From Neglectibacter timonensis (GTDB lineage: Bacteria > Bacillota > Clostridia > Oscillospirales > Acutalibacteraceae), in assembly GCF_900048895.1 (NCBI RefSeq), contig NZ_LT160637.1, forward strand, positions 1 through 64,000: a stretch of DNA of 64,000 nucleotides, written 5' to 3'. Positions 34,462-41,619 of the stretch are shown here, piece after piece. Below the pieces are notes generated by a model. It did not search any database. It was not told where the DNA came from and saw only the letters and a list, made by a program, of their open reading frames with translations. The position numbers and the translations under genes are program-made. Within the stretch, counting starts at the first letter, position 1; every line of letters begins with the position of its first letter.

Positions 34462-36594
34462 TCACTTCACCCGGAAACCGGCGGAGAGAGGACGTTTCCC
34501 GAGAAGCAGAACACTTCTCTCGTCTGGCTGCGATCCGCCCACAAACAGGGTAAATGCGCCGGGCTCCACATAACGTTCTCCCTGCTCATCCACGATGCGC
34601 ATGCTTTCCGCCTTGATTTCCAGTTGGATTCTGCGGGATTCCCCTGCTTTCAGATGGAAACGTTGAAATCCACAAAGGCTCCACTTCGGCGTGGAAACGC
34701 TTGCCTCCTCATCCCGGAGATAGCATTCCAGGACCTCGTCGCCGTCCCGGGCGCCCGTATTGGTGACGGTAACCTCCGCAAAGAGGGATTCCCCAGCGGA
34801 AAGCTCTTCTTTATTCAGCTTCAGATCGGAATATGCAAAGCTGGTATAGGAAAGGCCGTAGCCGAAGGGATACAGAGCTTCGCCCTGGAAATAGCGGTAG
34901 GTGCGGTTTTCCATGGAATAATCCAGAAAATCAGGCAGGTCTGCGGTATCCCGGTAGAAGGTGACGGGCAGTCTGCCCGCCGGGCTGTACGCGCCAAACA
35001 GCAGCTCCGCCAGGGCCAGCCCACCCTGCGAACCCGGATACCATGCGTCAATGATGGCGTCCACATGGTCCTGTGCCCAGCAGAGTTCTACCGCGCTGCC
35101 TGCGCAGAGCACGGCCACAGTGGGGGTACCGGTGGCCTGCACCGCCTGCAGAAGCTGAAGCTGACGCCCGGGAAGGCCGATATTTTCCCGGTCTCCCGAC
35201 CCGTAGGCATTGCCCTGGTCGAATTCCTCGCCTTCCATGGTTTCATCCAGTCCCAGCACAACCACAGCCACATCGCTCTCTTTTGCGGCAGTCACCGCTT
35301 CGGAAATGCGGTCGTCCGGGAAGGCAAGGCCCTCCGTGCGGTCCTTAAATTTATGGCAGCCCTCGGAATAGTAGATGCGGACAGAATCCCCCACAACCCT
35401 GCGGATTCCGTCCAGAGGGGTGATGTATTCAGACGCCGTGCCGTGATAGTTGCCCGGAAGCATAGACCGGTCGTCTGCATTGGGGCCGATAACCGCGATA
35501 CTCCTAAGTTTTTCCGCGGAAAGGGGCAGAATCCCGTCGTTTTTCAGCAGTGTCATGGATTTTCTGGCTGTTTCCCGGTTGATTTGCCGGTGTTCCTCAC
35601 AATCGTTGGCACTGTAAGGGATGGAGTCAAAGGATTCCACCTGGTCAAACATGCCCAGCCTCATGCGCGTGGTCATCAGGCGGATGACGGCGCGGTCGAT
35701 CAGTTCCTCGGAAACCTTGCCCTGTTCCACTGCTGCCAGCGCCTGCATATATACCACGCCGCAGTTGACGTCGCAGCCCCGTTCCAATGCCAGAGCAGCA
35801 GATTCCTCCGCCGTCTTAGTCACCTTATGATGCTCGTGAAAATCCAGCAGAGCCCAGCAGTCGGAGACATAGTGGCCCTGAAATCCCCATTTCCCACGAA
35901 GGATATCCTCCATCAGCAGCTTACTGGCACAGCAGGGTTCGCCGTTGGTGCGGTTGTAAGCACCCATCACTGCCTCTACTTTAGCTTCGGTGACGCAGGC
36001 TTCAAAGGCTGGCAGATAGGTTTCCCACAGGTCCTTTGGACTCACCTCGGCGTTGAATTCATGGCGCAGCCGCTCCGGACCGCTGTGCACCGCGAAATGC
36101 TTGGCACAGGCAGCTGCTTTCAGGTACTTGGGATCATCTCCCTGAATGCCCTCGATAAATTCCACGCCCAGCCTGCCGGTGAGATAGGGATCCTCTCCAT
36201 AGGTTTCCTGGCCGCGCCCCCAACGGGGATCCCGGAAGATATTGACGTTGGGACTCCAAAAAGTGAGCCCCTTATAGATATCCCGATCTTCCTCCGAAGT
36301 ATAGGCGTTGTATTTTGCGCGTCCCTCTGTAGAGATCACTTCTCCTACTTTATGCATCTGCTCCCGGTCAAACATGGCGGCCAAACCGATGGCCTGGGGG
36401 AAGACCGTAGCGGTGCCGGCGCGGGCCACCCCGTGAAGCGCCTCGTTCCACCAGTTGTAGGCGGGAATCCCCAAGCGCTCTACAGCTGCGCTGTGGTAGG
36501 TCAGCTGGCTGGCCTTTTCATCCAGTGTCATCCGGGAAACCAGATCCTTTGCCCTCTCCTCAAAAGAGAGAGTTTTGTCTAAATATTGTTCCAT
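34462..36594 (-). CDS. Glycoside hydrolase family 3 enzyme (beta-xylosidase/beta-glucosidase)
   Basis: The 710-residue cytoplasmic protein lacks a signal peptide. GH3 N-terminal domain: WWNEALHGVAR (about 42-52), FWSPNVNIFRDPRWGRGQET, AACAKHFAVHSGPE, and the nucleophile region GHYVSDCWAL (Asp at about 275). The C-terminal alpha/beta domain has VIGPNADDRSMLPGNYHG, and a fibronectin-III-like tail has FGYGLSYTSFAYSDL. The WNEALHGVA and SDC motifs are typical of xylosidase/arabinofuranosidase-type GH3 enzymes. Proximity to araB and araR fits arabinoxylo-oligosaccharide use. The start is ATG 36594, after AAGGAG; a more distal ATG at 36627 is unlikely. Confidence 0.9.
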   Translation of the reverse strand: MEQYLDKTLSFEERAKDLVSRMTLDEKASQLTYHSAAVERLGIPAYNWWNEALHGVARAGTATVFPQAIGLAAMFDREQMHKVGEVISTEGRAKYNAYTSEEDRDIYKGLTFWSPNVNIFRDPRWGRGQETYGEDPYLTGRLGVEFIEGIQGDDPKYLKAAACAKHFAVHSGPERLRHEFNAEVSPKDLWETYLPAFEACVTEAKVEAVMGAYNRTNGEPCCASKLLMEDILRGKWGFQGHYVSDCWALLDFHEHHKVTKTAEESAALALERGCDVNCGVVYMQALAAVEQGKVSEELIDRAVIRLMTTRMRLGMFDQVESFDSIPYSANDCEEHRQINRETARKSMTLLKNDGILPLSAEKLRSIAVIGPNADDRSMLPGNYHGTASEYITPLDGIRRVVGDSVRIYYSEGCHKFKDRTEGLAFPDDRISEAVTAAKESDVAVVVLGLDETMEGEEFDQGNAYGSGDRENIGLPGRQLQLLQAVQATGTPTVAVLCAGSAVELCWAQDHVDAIIDAWYPGSQGGLALAELLFGAYSPAGRLPVTFYRDTADLPDFLDYSMENRTYRYFQGEALYPFGYGLSYTSFAYSDLKLNKEELSAGESLFAEVTVTNTGARDGDEVLECYLRDEEASVSTPKWSLCGFQRFHLKAGESRRIQLEIKAESMRIVDEQGERYVEPGAFTLFVGGSQPDERSVLLLGKRPLSAGFRVK

Positions 36595-36641
36595 TTTTAT
36601 TCGCTCCTTCCCCAGGAATGCAGCCATTCCGGTTTATCCTT

Positions 36642-36670
36642 ATTTTACCATCGGAAGGATGGAAAGTAAA
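36642..36670 (-). promoter_or_regulatory. Promoter of the GH3 gene
   Basis: On the minus strand TTTACT, a 17-bp spacer and TAAAAT lie about 48 bp before the GH3 start. Confidence 0.65.
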
Positions 36671-36702
36671 TCAGATTCCCCAGGATACCGGAAACAGAAA
36701 GC

Positions 36703-36732
36703 GCGCTGCAGGAAGGAAGCCCTCTGCAGCGC
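36703..36732 (-). terminator. Terminator after the GNAT gene
   Basis: GCGCTGCAG and CTGCAGCGC form a 9-bp stem with a 12-nt loop, just beyond the GNAT stop; the minus-strand tail is GCTTTCTGTTT. Confidence 0.65.
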
Positions 36733-36741
36733 ACGATTTTT

Positions 36742-37221
36742 CTAAGAAAGCCGGAGTTCAAACTCAAATTCATGCCGGATGGGGATGCCGTCCTCCCCTG
36801 TCATGGGAATTCCCGGTTTCAGCAGGTTTCTGGCTTTGTCCACCGCGCCGATATGCACCGCCCTCAGTTCCATACCGTATTTTTGGTAAAATCGGATGGC
36901 ATGGGCATTGTCGTTTGTGGTGATCAGCCACAGACGGTTGCAGCCTGCCTCTTTAGCCCGGATACCGGCCAGATCCAGAAGAGCTGTGCCCACACCCCGG
37001 TTCTGCTCCAAGGCCTCCAGCACCACAACTTCACAGTCCTTCCCGCTGACCCGGTACAGGAGATAGCCCAAAAGCCGGCCGTCCTCTTCCGCTGCAAGTC
37101 CGGGAAGGCCCCTGGTGTCGGTGAGTTTTCCGCGGGAAACAATCATCGGCCCGCCCCAGTTCTCCCGGATCAGGGCGTCCGTTTCTTTCCTGCATTTCCC
37201 TTCCAACGCTCCCAGTCTCAT
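36742..37221 (-). CDS. GNAT-family N-acetyltransferase
   Basis: The 159-residue protein has the acetyl-CoA loop VVVLEALEQNRGVGTALLDL (about 65-84; consensus R/QxxGxG/A as QNRGVGTA) and NDNAHAIRFYQKYGMELRAV, the typical C-terminal GNAT half. It is 31 bp downstream of araB on the same strand and probably co-transcribed. A role in sugar metabolism is not implied by sequence. Confidence 0.85.
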   Translation of the reverse strand: MRLGALEGKCRKETDALIRENWGGPMIVSRGKLTDTRGLPGLAAEEDGRLLGYLLYRVSGKDCEVVVLEALEQNRGVGTALLDLAGIRAKEAGCNRLWLITTNDNAHAIRFYQKYGMELRAVHIGAVDKARNLLKPGIPMTGEDGIPIRHEFEFELRLS

Positions 37222-37252
37222 CCTGGCTGCTCCCTTCTGTCCAACCCATTGG

Positions 37253-38938
37253 TCACGGCTGAAAATTTTGTTCCTTCTGTTTCTGTTCCCTGCTCAGCGC
37301 CTTCAAACGCTTCATCACATTGCTGCCGCCCCTGCCGAAATAATCGTGGAGCTGCTTGTATTCCCCGTAGAGCCTGTCATAAACGGCAGTGTGTTCCGGA
37401 ATCGGATCGTACACTGTGTTTCCGCGCTTTCCCAACCTTTCGGCAGCCTCCAGAATGTGGGAAAAACCGCCGTTTTCCCTGCCCGCGGCCACCGCGCCGA
37501 ACAGGGCGCTGCCGAAAGCCGAGCCTTGATGCGTACCCACAATCAGCACCGGCATGTTCAGCACGTCGGCATAGATCTGCATGGTCATGGGATCCTTCCG
37601 GGAAATCCCGCCCGCGGCGACAAATTCTTCCACGGGCACGCCGTGCTCCCGGTAGTTTTCCACCAATATCCGGGTGCCATAGGCGGTAGCTTCGATCAGA
37701 GCCCTGTAAAGTTCCTCCGGACGGGTCTGCAGGGTCATTCCCAGAAGCAGTCCGGTGAGATCCCCGTCCGTCAGGATAGAGCGGTTGCCGTTCCACCAGT
37801 CCAGCGCCAGCAGCCCGCTCTCGCCGGGCTTCAGCTTTTGCGCTTTTTCCCGCAGATATTCATGTAAGCTCTTTCCCCTTGCGAAAGCCTCCTCCCTGCA
37901 GGATGCGGGGAGGCAGGCGTTTAAAAACCAGGAAAAAAGATCGCCCACACAGCTTTGCCCGGCTTCAAATCCAAAATATCCGGGCAAAATGCCATCTTTC
38001 ACCATGCCGCAGACGCCGGGCACCCGCTTTCCTTCCGTCCCCAAAACCATATGGCAGGTCGAGGTACCGAGAATTGCCAGCAGTTTCCCCGGCCCGGAGA
38101 TCCCCGCAGCCGGCACGCACACATGGGCGTCCACATTGCCTACGGATACCGCTGTCCCTTCCCGCAGGCCGGTACGGTGAGCCATTTCTGCGGTGACGCC
38201 CCCCGCCCTTTCTCCAAGAGGGGAGATCACCTTTCCCAGCTTCTCCGCCGCATGCTCCATTTTTGGGCCGAGGGCCTTGAAAAAATCCGGAGCCGGATAG
38301 CCGGAACACTGGTTCCAGAACGCTTTGTAGCCCGCGCTGCAGGCGCTGCAGGTCTCGTTTCCCGTGAGCTGCCATACAATCCAGTCGGCGGCTTCCACAA
38401 AGCGGTACATAGCGCCGTAGAGCTCAGGCGCCTCTTCGGCCAGCTGCCACAGCTTGGGGAACATCCATTCCGAGGAAACCCTGCCGCCGTAGTCCTGCAG
38501 CCAAGCTTCCCCCCGCAGCCTGGCAAGCGCCGTGATACGGTCGGCTTTGTCCTGTGCCGCGTGATGCTTCCAAAGTTTCACATAAGCGTGGGGATTCTGT
38601 GCAAATTCCGGCAGAAAACACAGGGGAACGCCGTCTTTCCGGACGGGAAGCGCCGTACAGGCCGTGAAATCTGTTCCCACTCCCACAATGTCCTCCGGCG
38701 GCACGCCGGATTCCTTCAAAACAGCGGGAATCGTCCTGTAAAGCACCTCCAGATAATCCTCCGGATGCTGCAGCGCCCAGTCCGGCGGCAGCTTCTCCCC
38801 CCAGGGCATCTCCCGGTCCATCACGCCGTGAGGATAGTCGCAGACCGCGCTGGCCAACTCCTCCCCGGTTTCCAGATTGAGGAGCAGGGCCCGTCCCGAC
38901 AGAGTGCCGAAATCCAAACCGATACTGTATTTTGCCAT
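37253..38938 (-). CDS. araB: L-ribulokinase
   Basis: The 561-residue FGGY-family kinase has GLDFGTLSGRALLLNLETGE (about 7-26), GVGTDFTACTALPV (about 85-98), YLEV/WNQ segments and VPGVCGMVKDGILPGYFGFE (about 305-324), which is characteristic of AraB, followed by AGQSCVGDLFSWFL and AAGGISRKDP. Length fits AraB (about 560) rather than xylulokinase (about 500). It phosphorylates L-ribulose in arabinose catabolism; araA and araD are not in the window. GAAAGGCGGG precedes ATG 38938. It lies downstream of araR on the same strand. Confidence 0.9.
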   Translation of the reverse strand: MAKYSIGLDFGTLSGRALLLNLETGEELASAVCDYPHGVMDREMPWGEKLPPDWALQHPEDYLEVLYRTIPAVLKESGVPPEDIVGVGTDFTACTALPVRKDGVPLCFLPEFAQNPHAYVKLWKHHAAQDKADRITALARLRGEAWLQDYGGRVSSEWMFPKLWQLAEEAPELYGAMYRFVEAADWIVWQLTGNETCSACSAGYKAFWNQCSGYPAPDFFKALGPKMEHAAEKLGKVISPLGERAGGVTAEMAHRTGLREGTAVSVGNVDAHVCVPAAGISGPGKLLAILGTSTCHMVLGTEGKRVPGVCGMVKDGILPGYFGFEAGQSCVGDLFSWFLNACLPASCREEAFARGKSLHEYLREKAQKLKPGESGLLALDWWNGNRSILTDGDLTGLLLGMTLQTRPEELYRALIEATAYGTRILVENYREHGVPVEEFVAAGGISRKDPMTMQIYADVLNMPVLIVGTHQGSAFGSALFGAVAAGRENGGFSHILEAAERLGKRGNTVYDPIPEHTAVYDRLYGEYKQLHDYFGRGGSNVMKRLKALSREQKQKEQNFQP

Positions 38939-39187
38939 GGGATATCCCGCCTTTCTGAGAATCGCCGGAAGGATAGGAAAACTGCCGCGCTTCCGGAAAA
39001 CCGCCCCAAATGAAAACAGGCAGCCGTCAGGCCGCGGCGCAGGTTCAAACCCGCCGAAGCCTAACCGCTGCCCAAAAGCGATGCGGCTGCCGCCTTAAGC
39101 AATCACCGATTCACGCCCACCTGGCAGCGCGGTTTTGTGGGGCAAATTCCTGCGCCAATCCATCTGCCGGAATGAATCGGAATTTTT
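38939..39187. other. araR-araB intergenic region, no gene seen
   Basis: These 249 bp are GC-rich with short imperfect inverted repeats. I find no sigma-A promoter, no TGTANNTACA operator and no open frame with a Shine-Dalgarno. araB may be read through from araR or use a promoter I cannot see. Confidence 0.5.
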
Positions 39188-40258
39188 TCAAACAGAGTCC
39201 TTTTCCGAAAAGCCCCAGGTGAGCACCGTGCTTTTTTCCTCGTGCCCGTTCATCATGCGGATGAGCTTCCTTGCGGCACAGGCCCCTAAATTTTCCTTTG
39301 GGTGATCCAGTGAGGTGATCTTCACAGGTCCAATTTCGCTGAGAAGACTGTTATCAAAACTGATGACTGCCTTATCCCCAGGGATTTCCACCCCAAATTT
39401 CCGCAGGGCCCCTACAAATTTCACGGCGATCTCATCGTTATAACAGACGATGGCGGAACAGTCTTCAAACAGGTTGACGCAGCGCGCAGCCTCGCGTTCG
39501 TCGGAGAAAAGCACGCCGCGGCTTTCCGAATTAAACCAGAGCACCCATTCATCCTGCAGCGGCAGGCCGTTTTCCAGCAGGCCCTTCATATAGCCCGCAT
39601 AGCGTTCCAGCCCCTGCATGTCGTCGCCTTTAAAAATACCGCCGATTTTCCTGTGACCCTTCTGAACCAAATAGGAAACCGCGTCAAACCCACCCTGCCG
39701 GTCATCCGTGGTGACGGAAACCGTGTTGGTCAGCGCGGGATAATAGCCGTTGAAAAACACCACGGGAATCCCCATATCCTGAAGCTTTTCATACAGCGGC
39801 AGGTTGGGGTTCGGCAGGGCGCTCTTGGTGCCTTCCACAATCAGACCGTCAATCTGCTTCTCGATGTAGTCCTCCAGGATTTTCCTCTCGCTGTCCACCC
39901 GGTTTTTGGTGGCGCTCAGGAGAGGAAAAAAGCCCTCTTCAGAAAGTTCGCTTTCAATCCCTCTCAAAATAGAGGGGAAGATGTATTCGCTGATATAAGT
40001 GGCCATAACGCCCACGTTCCAGGAACGTTTCCGTCTCGGCGCGTTCTCCCGCACATAGGTGCCGCTGCCCTGACGCCGCTCGATCAGACTCTCCTGTTCC
40101 AGCAGGGAGAGGGCCTGGCGCACAGTCTGCCGGCTCATTCCGTATTTCTCGGCCAACTCATTTTCTCCGGGAATCTTCTGGCCGCTCTGGTAGATCCCCC
40201 GGTTGATCTCATTTTTCAACAGCCCGAAAAGCTGGAAATATTTTGCTCCATCCTTCAA
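39188..40258 (-). CDS. araR: Arabinose repressor AraR (GntR-LacI chimera)
   Basis: The 356-residue protein has a GntR winged helix (about 1-72: GQKIPGENELAEKYGMSRQT) and a LacI/GalR-type sugar-binding domain (about 80-356: VGVMATYISEYIFPSILRGI, DGLIVEGTKSA, VFFNGYYPAL, AIVCYNDEIA). This fusion defines AraR, which releases DNA on binding L-arabinose. araB downstream supports the call. The start appears to be TTG 40258, with GGAGGCGGAG just upstream; no ATG fits the winged helix. It has a strong promoter and a matching operator at 40307-40347. Confidence 0.9.
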   Translation of the reverse strand: MKDGAKYFQLFGLLKNEINRGIYQSGQKIPGENELAEKYGMSRQTVRQALSLLEQESLIERRQGSGTYVRENAPRRKRSWNVGVMATYISEYIFPSILRGIESELSEEGFFPLLSATKNRVDSERKILEDYIEKQIDGLIVEGTKSALPNPNLPLYEKLQDMGIPVVFFNGYYPALTNTVSVTTDDRQGGFDAVSYLVQKGHRKIGGIFKGDDMQGLERYAGYMKGLLENGLPLQDEWVLWFNSESRGVLFSDEREAARCVNLFEDCSAIVCYNDEIAVKFVGALRKFGVEIPGDKAVISFDNSLLSEIGPVKITSLDHPKENLGACAARKLIRMMNGHEEKSTVLTWGFSEKDSV

Positions 40259-40306
40259 ATGCTCCGCCTCCGCACACGCAGGACACTGGTCTTCCCCAGT
40301 ATCGCT

Positions 40307-40322
40307 AATTGTATTTACATTT
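40307..40322. promoter_or_regulatory. AraR operator candidate
   Basis: AATTGTATTTACATTT contains the palindromic core TGTA-N2-TACA and matches the Bacillus AraR consensus (ATTTGTACGTACAAAT) at 11 of 16 positions. It overlaps the araR -10 box, so autorepression is likely. Confidence 0.55.
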
Positions 40323-40347
40323 TAGCATTTATGGGAGAGGGTGTCAA
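40319..40347 (-). promoter_or_regulatory. araR promoter
   Basis: On the minus strand TTGACA, a 17-bp spacer and TAAAAT lie 60 bp before the araR start. Confidence 0.8.
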
Positions 40348-40458
40348 TGAAACCCTCCAGAAAAAAGGAGCAAATTCCCAATGTTTTCGTAGATTCCCCA
40401 TCCTGACGGCAGATAGCTGTTCTATATTATTCCAAAATGTCTTGCTTTTCTGATACAT

Positions 40459-40878
40459 TTATTCCGCGAGTACGGCGCGGATTCTTTCCTCGTATTCCGG
40501 ACAGGCTTTCCGAAGAGCTACAGGCCGGCCCGCGCTGTTGAGAAAGCAGTGCTCCGTTCTGCCTGTACAGCGGAGAGCGCCGTCAGCCTTATTCCTCACA
40601 GTGTAGAGAAAGGAGATTCTCACTCCCGTGTAGCTTTCCACCACAGTTTCAATTTCCACAGTTTCCCCAAACCTAGTCATGCTTCGGTAATCCGCCTCCG
40701 CACGCAGCACAGGGCTGATGATCCCCATACTCTCCAGCCGGTCATAACCGAAATCCTTGACCTCCATCAGCCAGATACGCGCCTCCTCAAACCAGCGGAT
40801 ATAGTTGGAATGGTGGACGCAGTCCATCCGGTCCGTTTCATAATAACAAACCTTGTGTTCACAAACGACAGGCTTCAT
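40459..40878 (-). CDS. Acyl-CoA thioesterase, 4HBT/YbgC family
   Basis: The 139-residue hotdog-fold protein has YYETDRMDCVHHSNYIRWFE (about 10-29), in which Asp17 and HHSNY form the 4-hydroxybenzoyl-CoA-thioesterase-type active site, and AEADYRSMTRFGETVEIETV. It hydrolyses acyl-CoA thioesters; the chain type is unknown. I start at ATG 40878, 8-10 bp after AAAGGA; the longer frame upstream runs into the 88-bp repeats. Confidence 0.87.
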   Translation of the reverse strand: MKPVVCEHKVCYYETDRMDCVHHSNYIRWFEEARIWLMEVKDFGYDRLESMGIISPVLRAEADYRSMTRFGETVEIETVVESYTGVRISFLYTVRNKADGALRCTGRTEHCFLNSAGRPVALRKACPEYEERIRAVLAE

Positions 40879-40963
40879 ATTCTTTTTTCCTTTCTCTGTC
40901 CCATTTATCCTTCCCCGCTGCAGCAGCCGAGAGGAAAGCGACTGTCCGCTTAGTACGCTGCGC

Positions 40964-41290
40964 AGGCTTCGGCGTTTCATGATACCACACCTGCGGTGGG
41001 CAAGCCGCGCCTCCTGACCTCTGCGGTTTTTGGGCCGACCCCACGCGCTGCAGGCTTCGGCGTTTCATGATACCAGGCCTGCGGTGGGCAAGCCGCGCCT
41101 CCTGACCTCTGCGGTTTTTGGGCCGACCCCACGCGCTGCAGGCTTCGGCGTTTCATGATACCAGGCCTGCGGTGGGCAAGCCGTGCCTCCTGACCTCTGC
41201 AGTTTTTAGGCCGACCCCACGCGCTGCGGGCTTTTACGTTTTATTATATCACATCTGCGGCGGGCAAGTCACGCCTCCCAGGCCTCTGCG
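40964..41290. repeat. 88-bp tandem repeat, nearly four copies
   Basis: The marker AGGCTTCGG recurs at 40964, 41052 and 41140, with a degenerate copy at 41228, an exact 88-bp period. Copies 1-3 are almost identical; the last has many changes. Each unit holds a GCGG...CCGC hairpin and, in copies 2 and 3, a CAGGCCTG palindrome. It lies between the thioesterase and the dehydratase activase and carries no supported gene. Confidence 0.95.
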
Positions 41291-41509
41291 GGTATCATAA
41301 CCCGGTTTTAGGCTTTCAGAAAGCGGCGTCCTCTTCCTGTCTTCGTTGCGGGTTCGTCAGAGGCCGGAGGCCTTTTTTTGGAAGGGCTTCTGCGCGAGGC
41401 CGTCCCACACATCTTATTGACATAAGCGGCAGCGGGACGCATAAATTTGAAACGGAGGGCTTTTTCTTTGGTTTTCCTTTGGCGGCAATTATTGTTACGC
41501 GGCGAAATG

Positions 41510-41538
41510 TTGATTTTCGCGTCGAAAAATGATATTAT
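41510..41538 (+). promoter_or_regulatory. Promoter of the dehydratase activase gene
   Basis: TTGATT, a 17-bp spacer and TATTAT lie 82 bp before ATG 41620. GCGAAA (about 41503) and TTTCGC (about 41515) form an inverted repeat over the -35 box, a possible operator. The preceding 41291-41500 has a weaker TTGACA at about 41418 and nothing else clear. Confidence 0.6.
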
Positions 41539-41619
41539 ACTGTTTTAGATAGCGATATTTGCAAGTGGTTCCTAACTATTTTAGTTTTTCTCAAAATTTC
41601 TTATATTTCAGGTGTATTT

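Noticed and set aside
34279-36582. 767-codon plus-strand frame opposite the GH3 gene
   Set aside because: It is an antisense shadow; the GH3 motifs on the minus strand are decisive.
38990-39080. Possible tRNA-like T-arm (GGGTTTGAACC) on the minus strand between araR and araB
   Set aside because: No acceptor, D or anticodon stem of the right spacing could be built around it.
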